Assembly (NCBI RefSeq): GCF_048544455.1 | Contig: NC_133529.1 | Span: forward strand, 51,827,401 to 51,891,400 | DNA from: Silene latifolia | Taxonomy: Eukaryota > Streptophyta > Magnoliopsida > Caryophyllales > Caryophyllaceae | Length of the DNA stretch: 64,000 nt | Direction: 5' to 3' | Shown here: piece after piece, positions 1 through 11,738 of the stretch | Layout: each line of letters starts with the position of its first letter | Position numbering within the stretch: the stretch's first letter is position 1 | Program-made: the position numbers and the translations under genes | The notes under the pieces: model-generated | Databases searched by the model: none | What the model saw: only the letters and a program-made list of their open reading frames with translations | Told to the model about the DNA's origin: nothing

Positions 1-1100
1 TCTTATTTGACATTAATATCATGTAGATTTATCTCCATAAATTCGGATATTAAAGATGTACTATATTTCTCCAAAAGTCTAAAATCATTCGCAATGATCA
101 ATATGTTATCCACATATAAGACTACTTAAAATTACCGTAACTCCCACTAAACTCCATGTATAAACACAACTTCTCGACTTATCGAGAAAAGTTTTATAAC
201 ATGATCAAAACATTGATTCCAACTCATTGATGTCCTACTTAAGACCCTCTCTTAAGTTTCACATTATCAAGAATCTACAAAACTCAAGACATGTATTGAA
301 TACATTCCTTCTAATTGAAGAAGTGAGTTTTTGGATTCACTTGCTATATATCTCATCATAATGAAATACAATCCTTAGACTTAAGCTTCTCAACTACTCC
401 AAAACCCTTTGCTACGAATCAAGTTTTGAAATCTCTCTTTATTAGCGCAAAACCCTTTGTCACTAATCAAGCCTTTTATTTCGGATTTTCATGGCTCTAA
501 GCCTTGTATTGAGTTGTGACTTAAGCATTCTCATGTAAGTCATATGTTCATTACTTTCTAGAAGTAATCAACTTGAATCAAACGATTTCTTTGTAAGTTA
601 CAAGCTATTTACTTTCTAAAAGCAACACTAATTCATCATCTTCAACAAGTGATGACTTTAACCTCCTAGGTTTTGAAGAAACAACGTTTTACACAAAACG
701 TCTCATGTAGCCAAGAAAGACCATTTTCTTGCGACATAACATTCTTTGGCACAATACAATTTGTGGCTCTTGAATATTTTCTCCCACTCTGTCTTCTAGA
801 AATAAACTTGTATTTTAGGAAGACAGCTTCACGAGCCACAAACCCGTTGTACTCGTGATAATTGAAAGGGAAAAATGAGCATTTGTTTCTTGTGTAAGCT
901 TACAAACATGGTACCCTACCATTTCATATCTCATATGATTCGTTTTGGATTTAGTGGAAAAATAATTTAGACAAAATGATAAAATCCCCAAAAGGGTCAA
1001 GTAACTCAAAGTAACTTGATTGAAGTCCAAACCATATCGAATAGCGTTTGAATTATTATCCAACCACACATTATCCCATAATGTGTGTTAAGAGAACTTG
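1..1100 (-). pseudogene. Degenerate copia pol (integrase/RT hinge and RT palm), copy 1
   Basis: Read on the minus strand, 105-116 encodes YVDN followed by ILIIA, matching the YVDD active-site box of Ty1/copia reverse transcriptase with the last Asp changed to Asn. At about 815-1069 an 84-codon open stretch contains a VGY...KET segment resembling the conserved end of copia integrase, followed by remnants of the VxREAVFLE hinge. Frames shift repeatedly and stops are frequent, so no enzyme can be made. The same features in the same order occur in the copy at 24975-25941. The assignment to copia is secure; exact domain limits are not. Confidence 0.7.
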
Positions 1101-4100
1101 TGATACTATATCACATTTCATTTGGCTTATATCAAAGTCTTCACTTTGATAATCCCATCACGACTAAATTGTGATTCCTTGAACTCTTTGAACTTCTTCA
1201 AAGATTTCCCTATTTACCTTATTAAGTGAACACATTAGCGTCAACTTAAATCGTTGTTAAAAGAAAATGATCAACCTATTTTGGATCAATGATTTACAAC
1301 CTCGATCTCCTTTTCAACCAAAAGGCACGAGATATCTTGCATTGAATACAAGATACGCATATACCATAAGATCTAATGGTTTCAAGAGTACTTGATAACT
1401 CTTTGCGTTCATCATTCCAGAATCTAAGGTTTAATCTTGGGTTACCAATTTGAGTCTTGCATCATCTACATGATATATCATTCTAGTTTGGTTTAGAATA
1501 TAATCACCTTTGATAATGGGCTAGCCATATATCAAATCATGGTGTATAGGGTCACAAAAGTGAAACCTCTTTTGTATCTTAACAAAATTATATTCTTATT
1601 TAGAGTTTATTCACTTAATAGTCATAATTAAGGTATTAATATAAACCCAAAACTAGATTGAGTACACAATGACTCTACCTCTCAACATCATTGTTGCTAG
1701 TCGTCATATTCTAATCATCTTATGTATCGAATGCAATGATGAAAACCTCCACTGGTTTCTAATATTGACGAAGTAGTACTAGCAAAATTTATGTTAATCA
1801 AATAATCATTTAAAGAAGAAGGTCCCATTAGATGTCCCACAACTAACTTGTTGATTCTTCAATAATTTGGGGTAGTCTCCTTTCTAGTGTCCAACAATTA
1901 AGACAATGGAAACTTTATTGGTCGGGATTGATAGGTTTAGTATCGTTATTCTCAATAACTTTACTTTTAACATTACCTTGTATCAATTCCATTCTAATTT
2001 TACTTCTTAGAACCTTATCCTTTTCTTAACGGTTTAAGAGAATGCTCCCACTCATTTCAACGAGTCTTTGCTTAGAGAAGCAAAATTTAATTTCATGAAG
2101 ACTACTCTTCATTCGTTCGTTTAGTCTTAAAACTTTCATTGAAGTGGTTGCGGTATTTTGGTCAATTTTGATTTCAAACAAATCTAGTTACCAAAATGAT
2201 TTAACGTTTCAAAGTACTTAATTCAATTAAGCATGTGAGAAAAAAATTGTAAGTAGATATGTTAGTCAAGAATCAAAAACCCTTTTGATCACAAATAACT
2301 TCCATCTATACTCTTCACAAGAGATCCTTACAATGGATAATTCGAGGTTTTAGAAGAAAATTCATATTTGTCTTTAGTTACGATGTTTTAATGGAGATTT
2401 GAACTAAAAATCGAAATGATATCGTATATGAATTGTGGTAAAGAAATAGAACAATATGATAACGGAATAGTGGAAAACTTAACATTTATCGTTTTATTAA
2501 TACTTGTAAATAACAAGTAAAGCATTTACATAGTGACCTCTACCCAACTATGATAAATGATTCCAAGACCCAAATTCATATTAACTTGGGCACGGGGTAG
2601 CCGATGAAACCCTTATCAATATAAGTCGGTGGATTAACTCTTTAATCGATTCTACTTTTAGAACTCTTGGTCGATAAAATTACTCTGATATTTATCTATA
2701 GCCCGGAACACATGCGACTACGGTCACGAATACTTCCGTTGAGGTCAATCCAAATTTCAAATAAATGTGTCCATGATCCAAATTCACATTAACTTGGGCA
2801 CGGGGTAGCCGATGAAACCCTCATCAACATGAATTCGGTGGATAGACATTTATCACCCACTTCCCCTACGTAACAAGGTTTGTACCCCTGGGTGGCCGAG
2901 TGCACTCCCTCGCAAAATAGGTTTTCATGGTTTCTACTTTTTGGTAAGGCTATATCTCAATTGTTTATTTTAGCGAGAGGTCATGTCAATTTATTATCTA
3001 TCACGTTTTAAGTGAACTAAAGCGGTGAACTACGATAATTGTAATTGACACGGTCGATAAACTCGATAAAAAAATACAATGCATGTTTTAGTTATGGCGA
3101 TTTAGCGATGCATGCAACATATATAAAAATGCAAAGCATATATTAAATCCTAGTATGGCCTTCCTAGAATAATAAATCTAATAAACTATTACAAATTCGG
3201 AAACCAACTCCATTGGTTCCTTGAACTTCGGTTTTGGCACGCATCTCGAGATAACACCGTCTTTAATGGATCGCCTTCTTGAGTGGCACCGTCTTCAAGG
3301 AACTCCGGAATAAATAAATTATATAACAAATTACATAATTTCCTATTATACATTTGTAATTAAAATAAAATAAATCTATTAAATTACAAAACGGTGATAC
3401 GAGATCACAATAAATTACAACCGAATCGATATTCCCATACATTTCGGGTAATACCAATTAAAAACTAAGGCCATACTAAGTAAAAATTACATAATTCAAA
3501 AAATACATAAAATAAAATTATGACAATCATAAATAAAATGCAGCATTATAATATGTATGAACATGCCCAATTTCATGCTAAATCGCCTTTAAGGAGCCAA
3601 TATCGTATATTAAACGGTTTTTACGAATTTGCGTGATTCAACCTTTTAAAATCACAATAAATTACATAAAATCACATTTATGTATTAGTTAATTACCCTA
3701 ACCATCTTAGGACTCAAAATTAGTCTCCACTAACATATTGACTATAATTAACTTTATATTTCTTAATATTGTTCATAAAAGGACTTAAAATTACAATATA
3801 ATGCCATAAACTTCAAATAAATCATAAAAATTTCAAATAAATTTGAAATTTGAAATTTTAAACTCATGAACATTCTGGAAAAAATACCATGACACTCATA
3901 ATGTTCAAAAACCTTAGGTTAAAAAATTCGAAATTTATCGAGAAAAACAATGTTGCGGTTTATCGGATTTATCAAATATTATCATAAAAATATGAGAAAA
4001 ATTATATTTATCAACTTTTCAATTTTATATCTGAAATAAGTAATAAAATGCAACATGTGACGTTTTTCCTTAGTCATGAAGTATGTTTTAGCAATTTTCA

Positions 4101-4659
4101 CTAATTAAAGTCACTATTCAAGTTATTTTTCATCAAAAATTCATAAATCATGCATAAAGATTTCATTATAGCCTATTATTTTACACACATCTTGTAAAAT
4201 TGCATGTGACAACATACTAAATTTCTATGACCAGATTCGAAATATTTATCATATTAACCTATTTTTCCATTTAAATTCGATTTTTATCATGAAAAATCCA
4301 TATTTCGAGCATAAGAACTCATACAATTATGAAAAATTGCAGGTCATCAGAATATAATATATGTGAAAACATATCCAAAAACCACTGGAAAAAGCGAAGT
4401 TTAGCTATTTTAGTCCAAAAATGACATTTTTATCATAAAATCACATTTTAATGCCATTATTATATAAAATGAACAATAAAATCCATAAATTAAACCAAAA
4501 TATCCTAAAACATTTTAGGACCAGAAACTTTAACATGCATAATAAATTTCGTGATATATCATAATAAACACAAATTTATAAGTTTTATATGTTAATCGTA
4601 TAACTCGGAAAAACAATAACCGATTTGCATGCAAACAACCTAAGGCTTATGATACCGCT

Positions 4660-5938
4660 TGTTAGAAATCTATATCTCATTATACGCAACATATTCATAT
4701 ATTTTTTAATTTAATTTAGTCATAAAATTAATTAGATCTTATGAATGCAAACATAAGTAAATATAGAGAAGAAATCGTCATTCTTACAATAGAAATTTCG
4801 GATTATTGGGCACAAATGAGTTCTTCTACTCACTTGTTCTTGAGCTCTCCTAATATGGATGAACAAATATTCAAGGGTAGAATCTCTCCCAAAGATGAAT
4901 ACCCAAGATAACCCCTTAATAGATTAATATTATTAGATCTAGAATAATAATAATCTTACTAAAAATTGACCCAAAAGGTTTTTGTCCTCTTGAATTTTCG
5001 GCCAAGAGGAGAGGAATTTTGGAGTATTTTGTTTCTCTTTCTAAACTTCTTTTAGTTATTATGTGAATGAATGAATAATACACTAACTATTGCATGTAGT
5101 GTAAGAGTAGAAAAATAAGCAAAACATTTGCTCTTTTTCATGTGGAAAACCGAAAAATGGGAAGGGGAGAGAGCCCAATGCATGCTCTACTTTTCTTCCC
5201 AAGAGAAAGCTATGTATGCAAGGCTATGAGTAGGTTTTATAATTGTGTTTTCCACTTATAAATAATCAACACAATTTTATCCTAATACTCCCTCCATTTC
5301 GGTACACACACATAAAATAGATGAGTCCATTTTATTTGTGATTTTGTCAATATGTCACATGTGACACATTACATGACATCTTATATATAAAATGTATTTT
5401 TAACAATTAAAAATCAACATATTAATAAAATATGTCACTTATAAAATTAACATGGTAATTCACAATTACTTGTACCAAAATGGTTTACCAATTATAAATC
5501 ACAACATCTTGTATTTATAATAAATTATTCATTCCGTTTCAATTGTTTCCGCAAACAATAATTTCATCTAAGTAATAAAACAATTTAATTACTTAGACCG
5601 TATCTTATTATAATCAAATTACAATAAGACACGTAAATATTACTTCCAAAATCGTCCGTCAATTTTAAGTAATTTAATTAACTCGTATCGTCATACGATC
5701 AATTAAATATTCAATTAAGAGTGTTACCCTTTAGGTATGACCTAAGGGGATCAACCGATCACCACCGTCGCACGACAGTAATGTCAAACTCTAGTCAGCC
5801 AATCATTACCGATATGTGTGGACCAGTTGACAGTAAAATATTACTTCCCAATTGTATTCTTAAAATGAGACTTAAACATGTGATCATCATGATCGACAGT
5901 TGTGATCGCATTATTGTCGGAGGACACATATTCCAACA
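4660..5938 (-). repeat. 5' LTR of copia family A copy 1
   Basis: On the minus strand this 1,279-bp LTR starts TGTTGGAATATG at 5938 and ends GATTTCTAACA at 4660, so it has the TG...CA boundaries of LTRs. It is followed directly by a tRNA-Met-like primer-binding site. It shares its 5' part with the LTRs at 19242 and 27553 and with the solo LTR at 62269. Its 3' tail also appears as an isolated piece at about 21804-22275. Confidence 0.9.
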
Positions 5939-6045
5939 ACAAGGGCACTCACGTCCTTTTGAGTCATTACACGAGTCCTTCGAGTAAGTGTGCAATGTGC
6001 TCGATTGTGTTTTGATTCGCCGTCGGTTCTTATCCTCAAACCAAG
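5939..6045 (+). other. Leader remnant before Tat-like gag
   Basis: This short stretch lies between the copia LTR edge and the gag start. It is probably the interrupted 5' untranslated leader of the gypsy element whose gag follows. No primer-binding site is visible, presumably because it lies left of the copia insertion. Confidence 0.4.
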
Positions 6046-6570
6046 ATGATCGGAACTAATAAAAGTCAAGAAAGCATCAGCGGTTAGCCCGCTCAACCCG
6101 ATGGTAATGGTAAGAATCAAGTCTTAGCTGCACTACTCCGGCTCCAAGCAAGTCAAGATGTCGCATACACTCATCTCCAAGCAATCGAAAGCCGCATTGT
6201 GGCGGTGGAAACAAGACTTCCTCCTGTGGATGGTCTTATTCCTTACATAACACTGCGCGACAATCCTCTACCCTTTGAAAGGCCTGGGCAGTTAGAGGCC
6301 AATCCTCCACCTATTCTCACTAAAGCAGAGTAACGACTTCAATATCTGGAAGAGCAACTAATGTACCTCAAGAAGGATGACATCTACAGAGAAAATAGCC
6401 GAAAGTATGAAGCAGGAAATACTCAACTTCCAACCAACTTGAACATGACTGACATCCCGAAGTTTAAGGGGCACGAAAATCCTCTAAGCCACATTTGTGC
6501 TTTCAAAGACTACATGTCTATTGTTTTAGAAAGATTTCACACAGAGATAAAGTCATGCCAGGGATTTAAT
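6046..6570 (+). pseudogene. Ty3/gypsy Tat-like gag, N-terminal part, broken
   Basis: Gag forms the virus-like particle of the retrotransposon. One frame opens at ATG 6046 and continues to 6570 with two in-frame stops, TAG at 6085-6087 and TAA at 6331-6333. The frame encodes an N-terminal region with a Leu/Gln-rich helix, then the segment IPKFKGHENPLSHI, which matches the start of the gag core in gypsy elements of the Tat/Athila branch (pattern PxFxGxxDPxxHL). It is cut at 6570, where the Tat LTR begins, so most of the core and the zinc knuckle are missing. Both stops are one C-to-T change from Gln codons. Lineage assignment is moderate, because only the N-terminus survives. Confidence 0.6.
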
Positions 6571-7299
6571 TGCAGGGCAATCTAACTCAAATAATTAAGC
6601 CTGAATAGTACGACTGATAACTGAAAGAATGAACAATAAAGTCAAAGACAAAGATTTATACGTGGAAAAACCCTGGGAATAAGGAAAAAACCACGGGCAC
6701 CAAGCCAAGAGGGATTGTTACTATCTTTTAGGGTATCCTGACAGGGAAAGTGTATGTCAGGCTAGAGGTACTGAATAAGTGTTTAATAAATATGCTTAAG
6801 TAGTTTACAATGATAAAACGAGAGTAAGGAGGAGTGAATAATAGATGATCCTCCTTCCTTCTTCTGCCTTGCTATTTATATCTTGCCAATAACGGTTCTT
6901 TCATGGTTGTTTTGGAGGTTCATAGGTAATAGGCCTCGTACCCTATTTACCCGGAAGTGGTTGTTTGACTCCATAATCCGCCTGCCGCTATTTTAGCTCA
7001 GTTAGCTGCTCCATATTCTTCTTATATTTTGTTGAATAAGTCTTCCATTAAAGTAGGAACCATTTCTCTAGTTTTTAGTTGTGCTTTTTGCCTAACTGGT
7101 CCTAGTTATACCCAACATACGGCTGGCAAGGTATTCCTCTTGGTTTGGCCTGGATAGATGGCCTGACCTGTCTTTCCCTCCTGGCTGGCACCTTCTCGGG
7201 TATTGTATGATTTGTATTGGATTGCTTCCGTTTAGGCTAGGCTTGGTGTTTCTTTTCCTGACTATTGTCTTGTCAGGCAGGACAATTCTTGGCCCAACA
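6571..7299 (-). repeat. Probable 3' LTR of the Tat element
   Basis: On the minus strand this 729-bp unit starts TGTTGGGCCAAG at 7299 and ends GATTGCCCTGCA at 6571. The purine tract AAGGAGATAAGGGGCAAT lies immediately upstream on the same strand, as expected of a polypurine tract. The left flank (TTAAT) sits directly inside the gag pseudogene. The partner LTR is not in the window, so limits rest on TG/CA and the purine tract alone. Confidence 0.55.
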
Positions 7300-7516
7300 A
7301 TTGCCCCTTATCTCCTTATTCCCATTGGATCTGGCCAAGAATAAAGAGATAAAAAATCGGGCCAGACAAAAAATATAATAATCTTTACCGGAAAAGAATT
7401 TAAGTTCCCTTCAACTTCGTAACGGCTAGTGACCATAAATGAGGTAGGTTCATGAAACCCTAGGAAAGTCATGATTGGACTCATCCACTTGCATTATCCG
7501 TTGGATTTTTTGCGGC
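7300..7516 (+). other. Non-coding spacer between Tat LTR and antisense ORF promoter
   Basis: This spacer contains the minus-strand purine tract next to the LTR and otherwise AT-rich sequence. I see no coding signal in it. It may hold upstream promoter elements for the plus-strand ORF, but none could be recognised. Confidence 0.4.
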
Positions 7517-7523
7517 TATAAAA
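7517..7523 (+). promoter_or_regulatory. TATA box upstream of antisense Tat ORF
   Basis: TATAAAA stands 129 bp before the ATG at 7652 in a GC-flanked context (GGCTATAAAATGCC). About 100 bp of C/T-rich leader typical of plant 5' UTRs follows. This spacing suits a transcript that begins near 7545-7555 and covers the antisense ORF. It is predicted from sequence only. Confidence 0.5.
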
Positions 7524-7651
7524 TGCCTTGAGCCGTCATTTGATTCCATATTTCCATCCTTCAATTCTTCAAACTTTGTTTCTTTCTTCTCTAATTTCTT
7601 TGTGAGACAAATTTCCCTGTTCAATAATCTTCATACTTCAATCAAGAAAAA

Positions 7652-8655
7652 ATGGTCGGCGGAAGAAGAAGGGCTGCTGCACCAAAAGCTGTTGGGGCTG
7701 ATCAGGCTCCGGTGGTGGTAGATGTCCCAGAAATTATCCCTGAAGATGAGGTCATGGAAATTTCTGCTCCTGTAGAAATTATGTCTATTACACACAAGGG
7801 TGTTAGTTTTACCCATGTGAAATCATTGTCTGCTTCGTTCCCTGAAGTTAATCAATTAAAATCTTCTTTAGAGCATTATTTGAAAGGTAGAGGTCCACTC
7901 CCTTCTGATGCAGAGGTCTGGGTTCCTGAAAGTGGTCCAGTCAGGGCTAATTGGTGCAGTCCCGGCTGGTTTTGTATTTTTGAATGGGCGTTTAAGGGGG
8001 GTTGTAGGCTTCCCTTTTCTCTATTTATGGTTGAGGTCATTAGGGCCATCAAGGATGCTCTTTTTCAACTTATGCCGATGGTTTGGAATATTGTTCAATC
8101 TGTTGAACACTTATGTGCCAAGCACAAGTTGGTGACCACCCTTGCAGATTTCAAGAACGTTTACGATTTGAAGAGTAATTCTACTGGGCGCTTCAACTTT
8201 CAAGTCAGGGCAAAAATGAGTCATTTGATAACCAACATTGATTATGGCAATGATAAGGGTTGGGCCACAACTTTTATGTTCATCAAGGCCGATTCTGTTG
8301 CCCCTGACTTGGATTATCTTAGTTATCCGGTTGTGGAGGGTGGTAAGTTTTCTTTCATGCGTTCAATTCAAATTATAATAGTATGTAAACCAGATTTTAA
8401 TGAGAAACTTACTTGTGTTGTATCACAGTGGCTGACTGGGCTTGTGATCCTGATGCTGAGGGGTCGGCTGATCGGATTGCAGCTTATATGACCTTGCCAG
8501 ATGAGGAGAGGGTGTCGCCTGGTTGTCTTGGTCCAGAGCCCTTGCCTCGCTTCAGGAAGGCTAAGTTGAGTACTTATAAGGCTGCTAAAGGTGTCAAGGT
8601 TTCAGGGGCCTCATCATCAGGCAATAATTTTTTGTCTTTTCTTTGTAGATTTTGA
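7652..8655 (+). CDS. Extra ORF of Tat element, transposase_28-like ('putative gypsy type transposon')
   Basis: The function is unknown; proteins of this kind accompany plant gypsy elements and were named Transposase_28/putative gypsy-type transposon without proven transposase activity. The frame starts at ATG 7652 (AAAAAATGG context). The middle shows the family pattern: a Trp-rich stretch GWFCIFEWAFKGGCRLPFS, then helices ending LMPMVWNIVQSVEHLC. A canonical GT-AG intron at 8343-8428 joins exon 1 (230 codons plus one base) to exon 2, restoring a long acidic segment (ADWACDPDAEGSAD) that would otherwise be out of frame; without splicing the frame ends at 8491. Exon 2 ends at a TGA at 8653 that lies in or after the rearrangement junction, so the true C-terminus is probably lost. 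It lies antisense to the element's pol and is likely not functional for the host. Confidence 0.6.
8343..8428 (+). other. Predicted intron in the antisense Tat ORF
   Basis: The 86-bp intron begins G|GTAAGTTTTC and ends TATCACAG|TG. It is AT-rich. Removing it joins GG...V to ADWACD in one frame. The donor and acceptor match plant consensus well. Transcript evidence is not available here. Confidence 0.6.
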
Positions 8656-9602
8656 TGCTTGAGCATATGTTAGTATTACTGACATAGAATTTCGTTGTGT
8701 AGCTACTAAAGCTTTTGCAAGGATTACTAGTTTTGGCTTGTCTTTGGTGAAGGCAGGCGTTTCTCAGATAAAGAACCATTTTGGAATCCTTTGCAACGTA
8801 GGTTCCTTTGACTTGATTGAAAATTAAAAGTGAGTCAGTTTTTACTTTGAGATTTTGCACGCCAAGATCTATACATACCTTGAGTCCAGCTATCAGAGCT
8901 TCATATTCAGCTTCATTGTTTGTTGCCTTAAATTCACAACTGATAGCCTGAGCTATTAAATCCCCTTGTGGTGATTTTAGTACTAATCCTAGGCCAGTTC
9001 CTCTCATATTGGTTGCTCCATCTACGTGTAAGGTGCATTCCTGGCCTAATTTTTGGGCGTCTAGTTGATTGACCTCTTTTACGAGGTCTGGTTCTAGGTT
9101 AGGACTGAAATTAGCCACAAAGTCTACTAAAGCCTTGGATTTTATTGCTGTCCTAGGTTCAAAGGTTATGTCATAAGTACTCAGTTGTACTGACCATTTT
9201 GCCATTCTGCCTAAAAGTTCAGGTTTTCTGAGGACAGATTTGATAGGCAGATTGATCCTGACTATTATTTGCTGACTCTCAAAGTAATGTTTGAGTTTTG
9301 TGCATGATACATATAATGCAAGTACGTATTTTTCAGGTAATCCATACCTTGTTTCTGCATCCATGAGACTTTTACTTAGATAATAGACGGGGTGTTGTTG
9401 GCCTTCAACCTCCTTGGTCAAAACTCCACTTACTGATATCTCAGTGACTGATAGGTAGACCGTCAGGGGTTCTCCTTTGTTACGTTTGGCTAGTAGTGGA
9501 GGAGTAGTCAGGTAAGTCTTTAATTCTTGAAAGGTTATTTCATGTTCAGGCATCCATTTGAACGACTTGTTCTTACTGAGAAGGTTATAGAAGAATCTGC
9601 AT
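8656..9602 (-). pseudogene. Tat pol fragment: end of RT, degenerate RNase H and plant-type aRNase H
   Basis: The frame is open from 9602 on the minus strand. It begins in the RT tail (FFYNLLSKNKSFKW), continues through the gypsy RNase H region (PVYYLSKSLMDAETRY) and reaches a second RNase H domain. That domain shows the catalytic pattern: Asp in LHVDGA, Glu in NNEAEYEALI, and Asp in KTDSLL. A second, acquired RNase H beside a degenerate gypsy RNase H is diagnostic of the Tat lineage; here the first domain has Ser (YLSVTE) where an Asp is usual. After YVAKDSKMVLYL (about 8770) the frame shifts. The last codons, to 8594, overlap the antisense ORF and are not genuine. RT core and integrase are absent. 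Confidence 0.8.
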
Positions 9603-9804
9603 CTGTAATACCCCGTATATTCGAAGACTTGGTTATAGGATTGTCAACGGTAAATGTGAAGGAGTTACATTTATTAAACGACTTTTATGAATTTAATTTA
9701 TTAACATATATTTTATGATCATTATTATTACTATTTACCAATTTATACTTTTAATGAGGAAATGTGTTTTGAGACGGGAATCCATATTTTACGTTTTGTT
9801 GTTA

Positions 9805-10019
<215 letters not shown>

Positions 10020-11073
10020 GCTAGCTTGTTCATAAATCACTTATTCACTTTTACAACATCACATAAAAGTTAGAGGGAGAGAGGGGAATTACAAGGGAGA
10101 TAAAAAAGGAAAAGGGAATTTGGCAATCAATTTGGGATTTTGCATCTACTTCCATTGGATTGAATCTTTTATTTTTTAAATTCATCTTTAATCTTTCAAA
10201 GATTTAATATTTAATCTTTATAAGCATGTTTTAAGTTTTACTTCATCATCTAATCATGTCTAAATTAAATATAATCATCTATAGGTAAATTTGTGACGAT
10301 TTTATTAAAGAATAAAGTTAAAGCAATTCTGTAAATCTGTAAGTTGTCTTAAACAAATTATCACACCGTTTTAAAGTTGTTATCTTAGAAAACGTAAAGA
10401 ATAGACTTAGGTTATTTTCAAGTCTACTTTATGCCTATAAAATTTCGTAGCAATTGGCCTCGTATATTTTTAGGAATAAATTCGTTATGAACATGTCGAC
10501 TGATAATCCGCGAATGCACTAGTAGTCTAATGTCTATTTAGTAAACCTAATTTATAAATTGACCTTTAGTTGGGTCTCTTGCATACATTAACCTTGAAGA
10601 GTCTAGATGATGGTAGGCATTGGAATTTCCGAAAAATAGTATGTTAAACGTGTTTTATGAATCGATACTTTTTATGCGACGGAATTTGTCAGTATTTGTA
10701 AATCTTTCAAGAAAACCTTGATAAGTCTGGAATTTTAGGAAAGTCTATTTAACAAGATTTGTAGATATGTGTCTTAGGGTTCCAACCCCACTGGTGATGG
10801 GCATAGGATACGTGCATGATTAGTTGGTTGATTATTGGTTATATACATATATAGTAATTGTACATAATAATGTTATGTAGGTTATGAATCTGTAAAGGAT
10901 CGGTTTTAATTGCTTGTGTGACTCGTGTGACTCGAAGATTTGCGAAAAGGTAGGAAACTACTCAACTCGTCTTTTGTGGAATTGAATGGATGCGTAAATT
11001 ATTATTGTTGGTTTATTGTGGTTATTTATTATTGGATGGGAATATTCGTATTGGCATATTATTTTATTGGTAA

Positions 11074-11262
11074 TCCTCAATCTCGGACTGGGACGACATT
11101 TGTGTTTATTTTGTGGGACATAATATTGTTATGAGATTATCGTCAGTCTCGGACTGGGACGACAATGAGTTATGAGATATCCTCAGTCTCGGACTGGGAC
11201 GACATTTGTGTTTATCCCCGGGCCAGGAGTTGGCGGGACGACGGTGTAGTGGAGCCTCGGTC
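11074..11262 (+). repeat. Array of TCTCGGACTGGGACGAC units in family B LTR
   Basis: Three near-identical 24-bp units begin near 11075, 11141 and 11181. They are followed by two diverged versions, GGAGTTGGCGGGACGACG and CTCGGTCAGGGACCGGAACG. The same array stands at 17580-17770 in LTR 2. The units are spaced 40-66 bp apart and are more GC-rich than their surroundings. Confidence 0.8.
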
Positions 11263-11738
11263 AGGGACCGGAACGACTATAAGATATTGATGGATGGTTG
11301 TTGGTAGTACTTGTTCTACGTAATTGCAGTTTTTAATCTATATGTTAATGGTGAATAGTTATTCCTACTCAACCTCGTGGTTGACCGTGTATTCGTGAAC
11401 ACCTATGATAAACGATAAATGGGGAGCAGATTTGCAGGTGCTTAAGATTAGCTAGGCTTGGGAGCTTAAGGGGATGCGTGAGGACTCGGCCAGTCTACCT
11501 AGAAGTATAGACTATTTAGTTTATTAATCACTTTATTTATTTCCGCTCGAGTTGTAATTAATTTTATATTAATTTTTAGTTTGGATAGTTTGTAATAAAC
11601 ATGTAATCGCTAAATTTTATTTAAAGTACTTTGGTTTGTTGTACTTTGTTATTCACTACCTCGTGAAACCGAGATGGTAACGCTCTCAATTACTTGGGAT
11701 GTCTAGCTAAAGGATCCTAGATAAATGGGGGTGTTATA

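Larger units (their letters stand above)
1..5938 (-). mobile_element. Ty1/copia LTR retrotransposon, family A copy 1 (3' end beyond window)
   Basis: This minus-strand element runs from its 5' LTR (4660-5938) leftwards past base 1, so its 3' LTR lies outside the window. Next to the LTR is a degraded tRNA-Met primer-binding site (about 4646-4658, reading GGTATCA on the minus strand). The internal part matches the plus-strand element at 19242-28848 nearly end to end; for example, bases 1-60 correspond to about 25975-26040. The first 3 kb of internal sequence after the binding site shows no coding frame, and only reverse-transcriptase-proximal remnants can be read. The base after the LTR begins ACAAG, but its matching target duplication would lie off the window. 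Confidence 0.88.
6571..9603 (-). mobile_element. Ty3/gypsy Tat-lineage element, 3' part
   Basis: Read on the minus strand, the order is RT end and RNase H, extra plant-type RNase H, an ORF on the opposite strand, a purine-rich tract at about 7300-7330, then a TG...CA LTR (7299 to 6571). Additional ORFs lying antisense between pol and the 3' LTR are described for some plant Tat elements such as Grande. The integrase expected between aRNase H and the antisense ORF is missing, so a deletion joins them near 8650-8780. The 5' part is cut off at 9603 by family B, and no continuation is found on its far side. Confidence 0.65.

Noticed and set aside
7652..8491. Possible host gene with a TATA box
   Set aside because: Its similarity to the transposase_28 class, its place between Tat pol and an LTR, and the adjoining purine tract indicate an element-encoded ORF.
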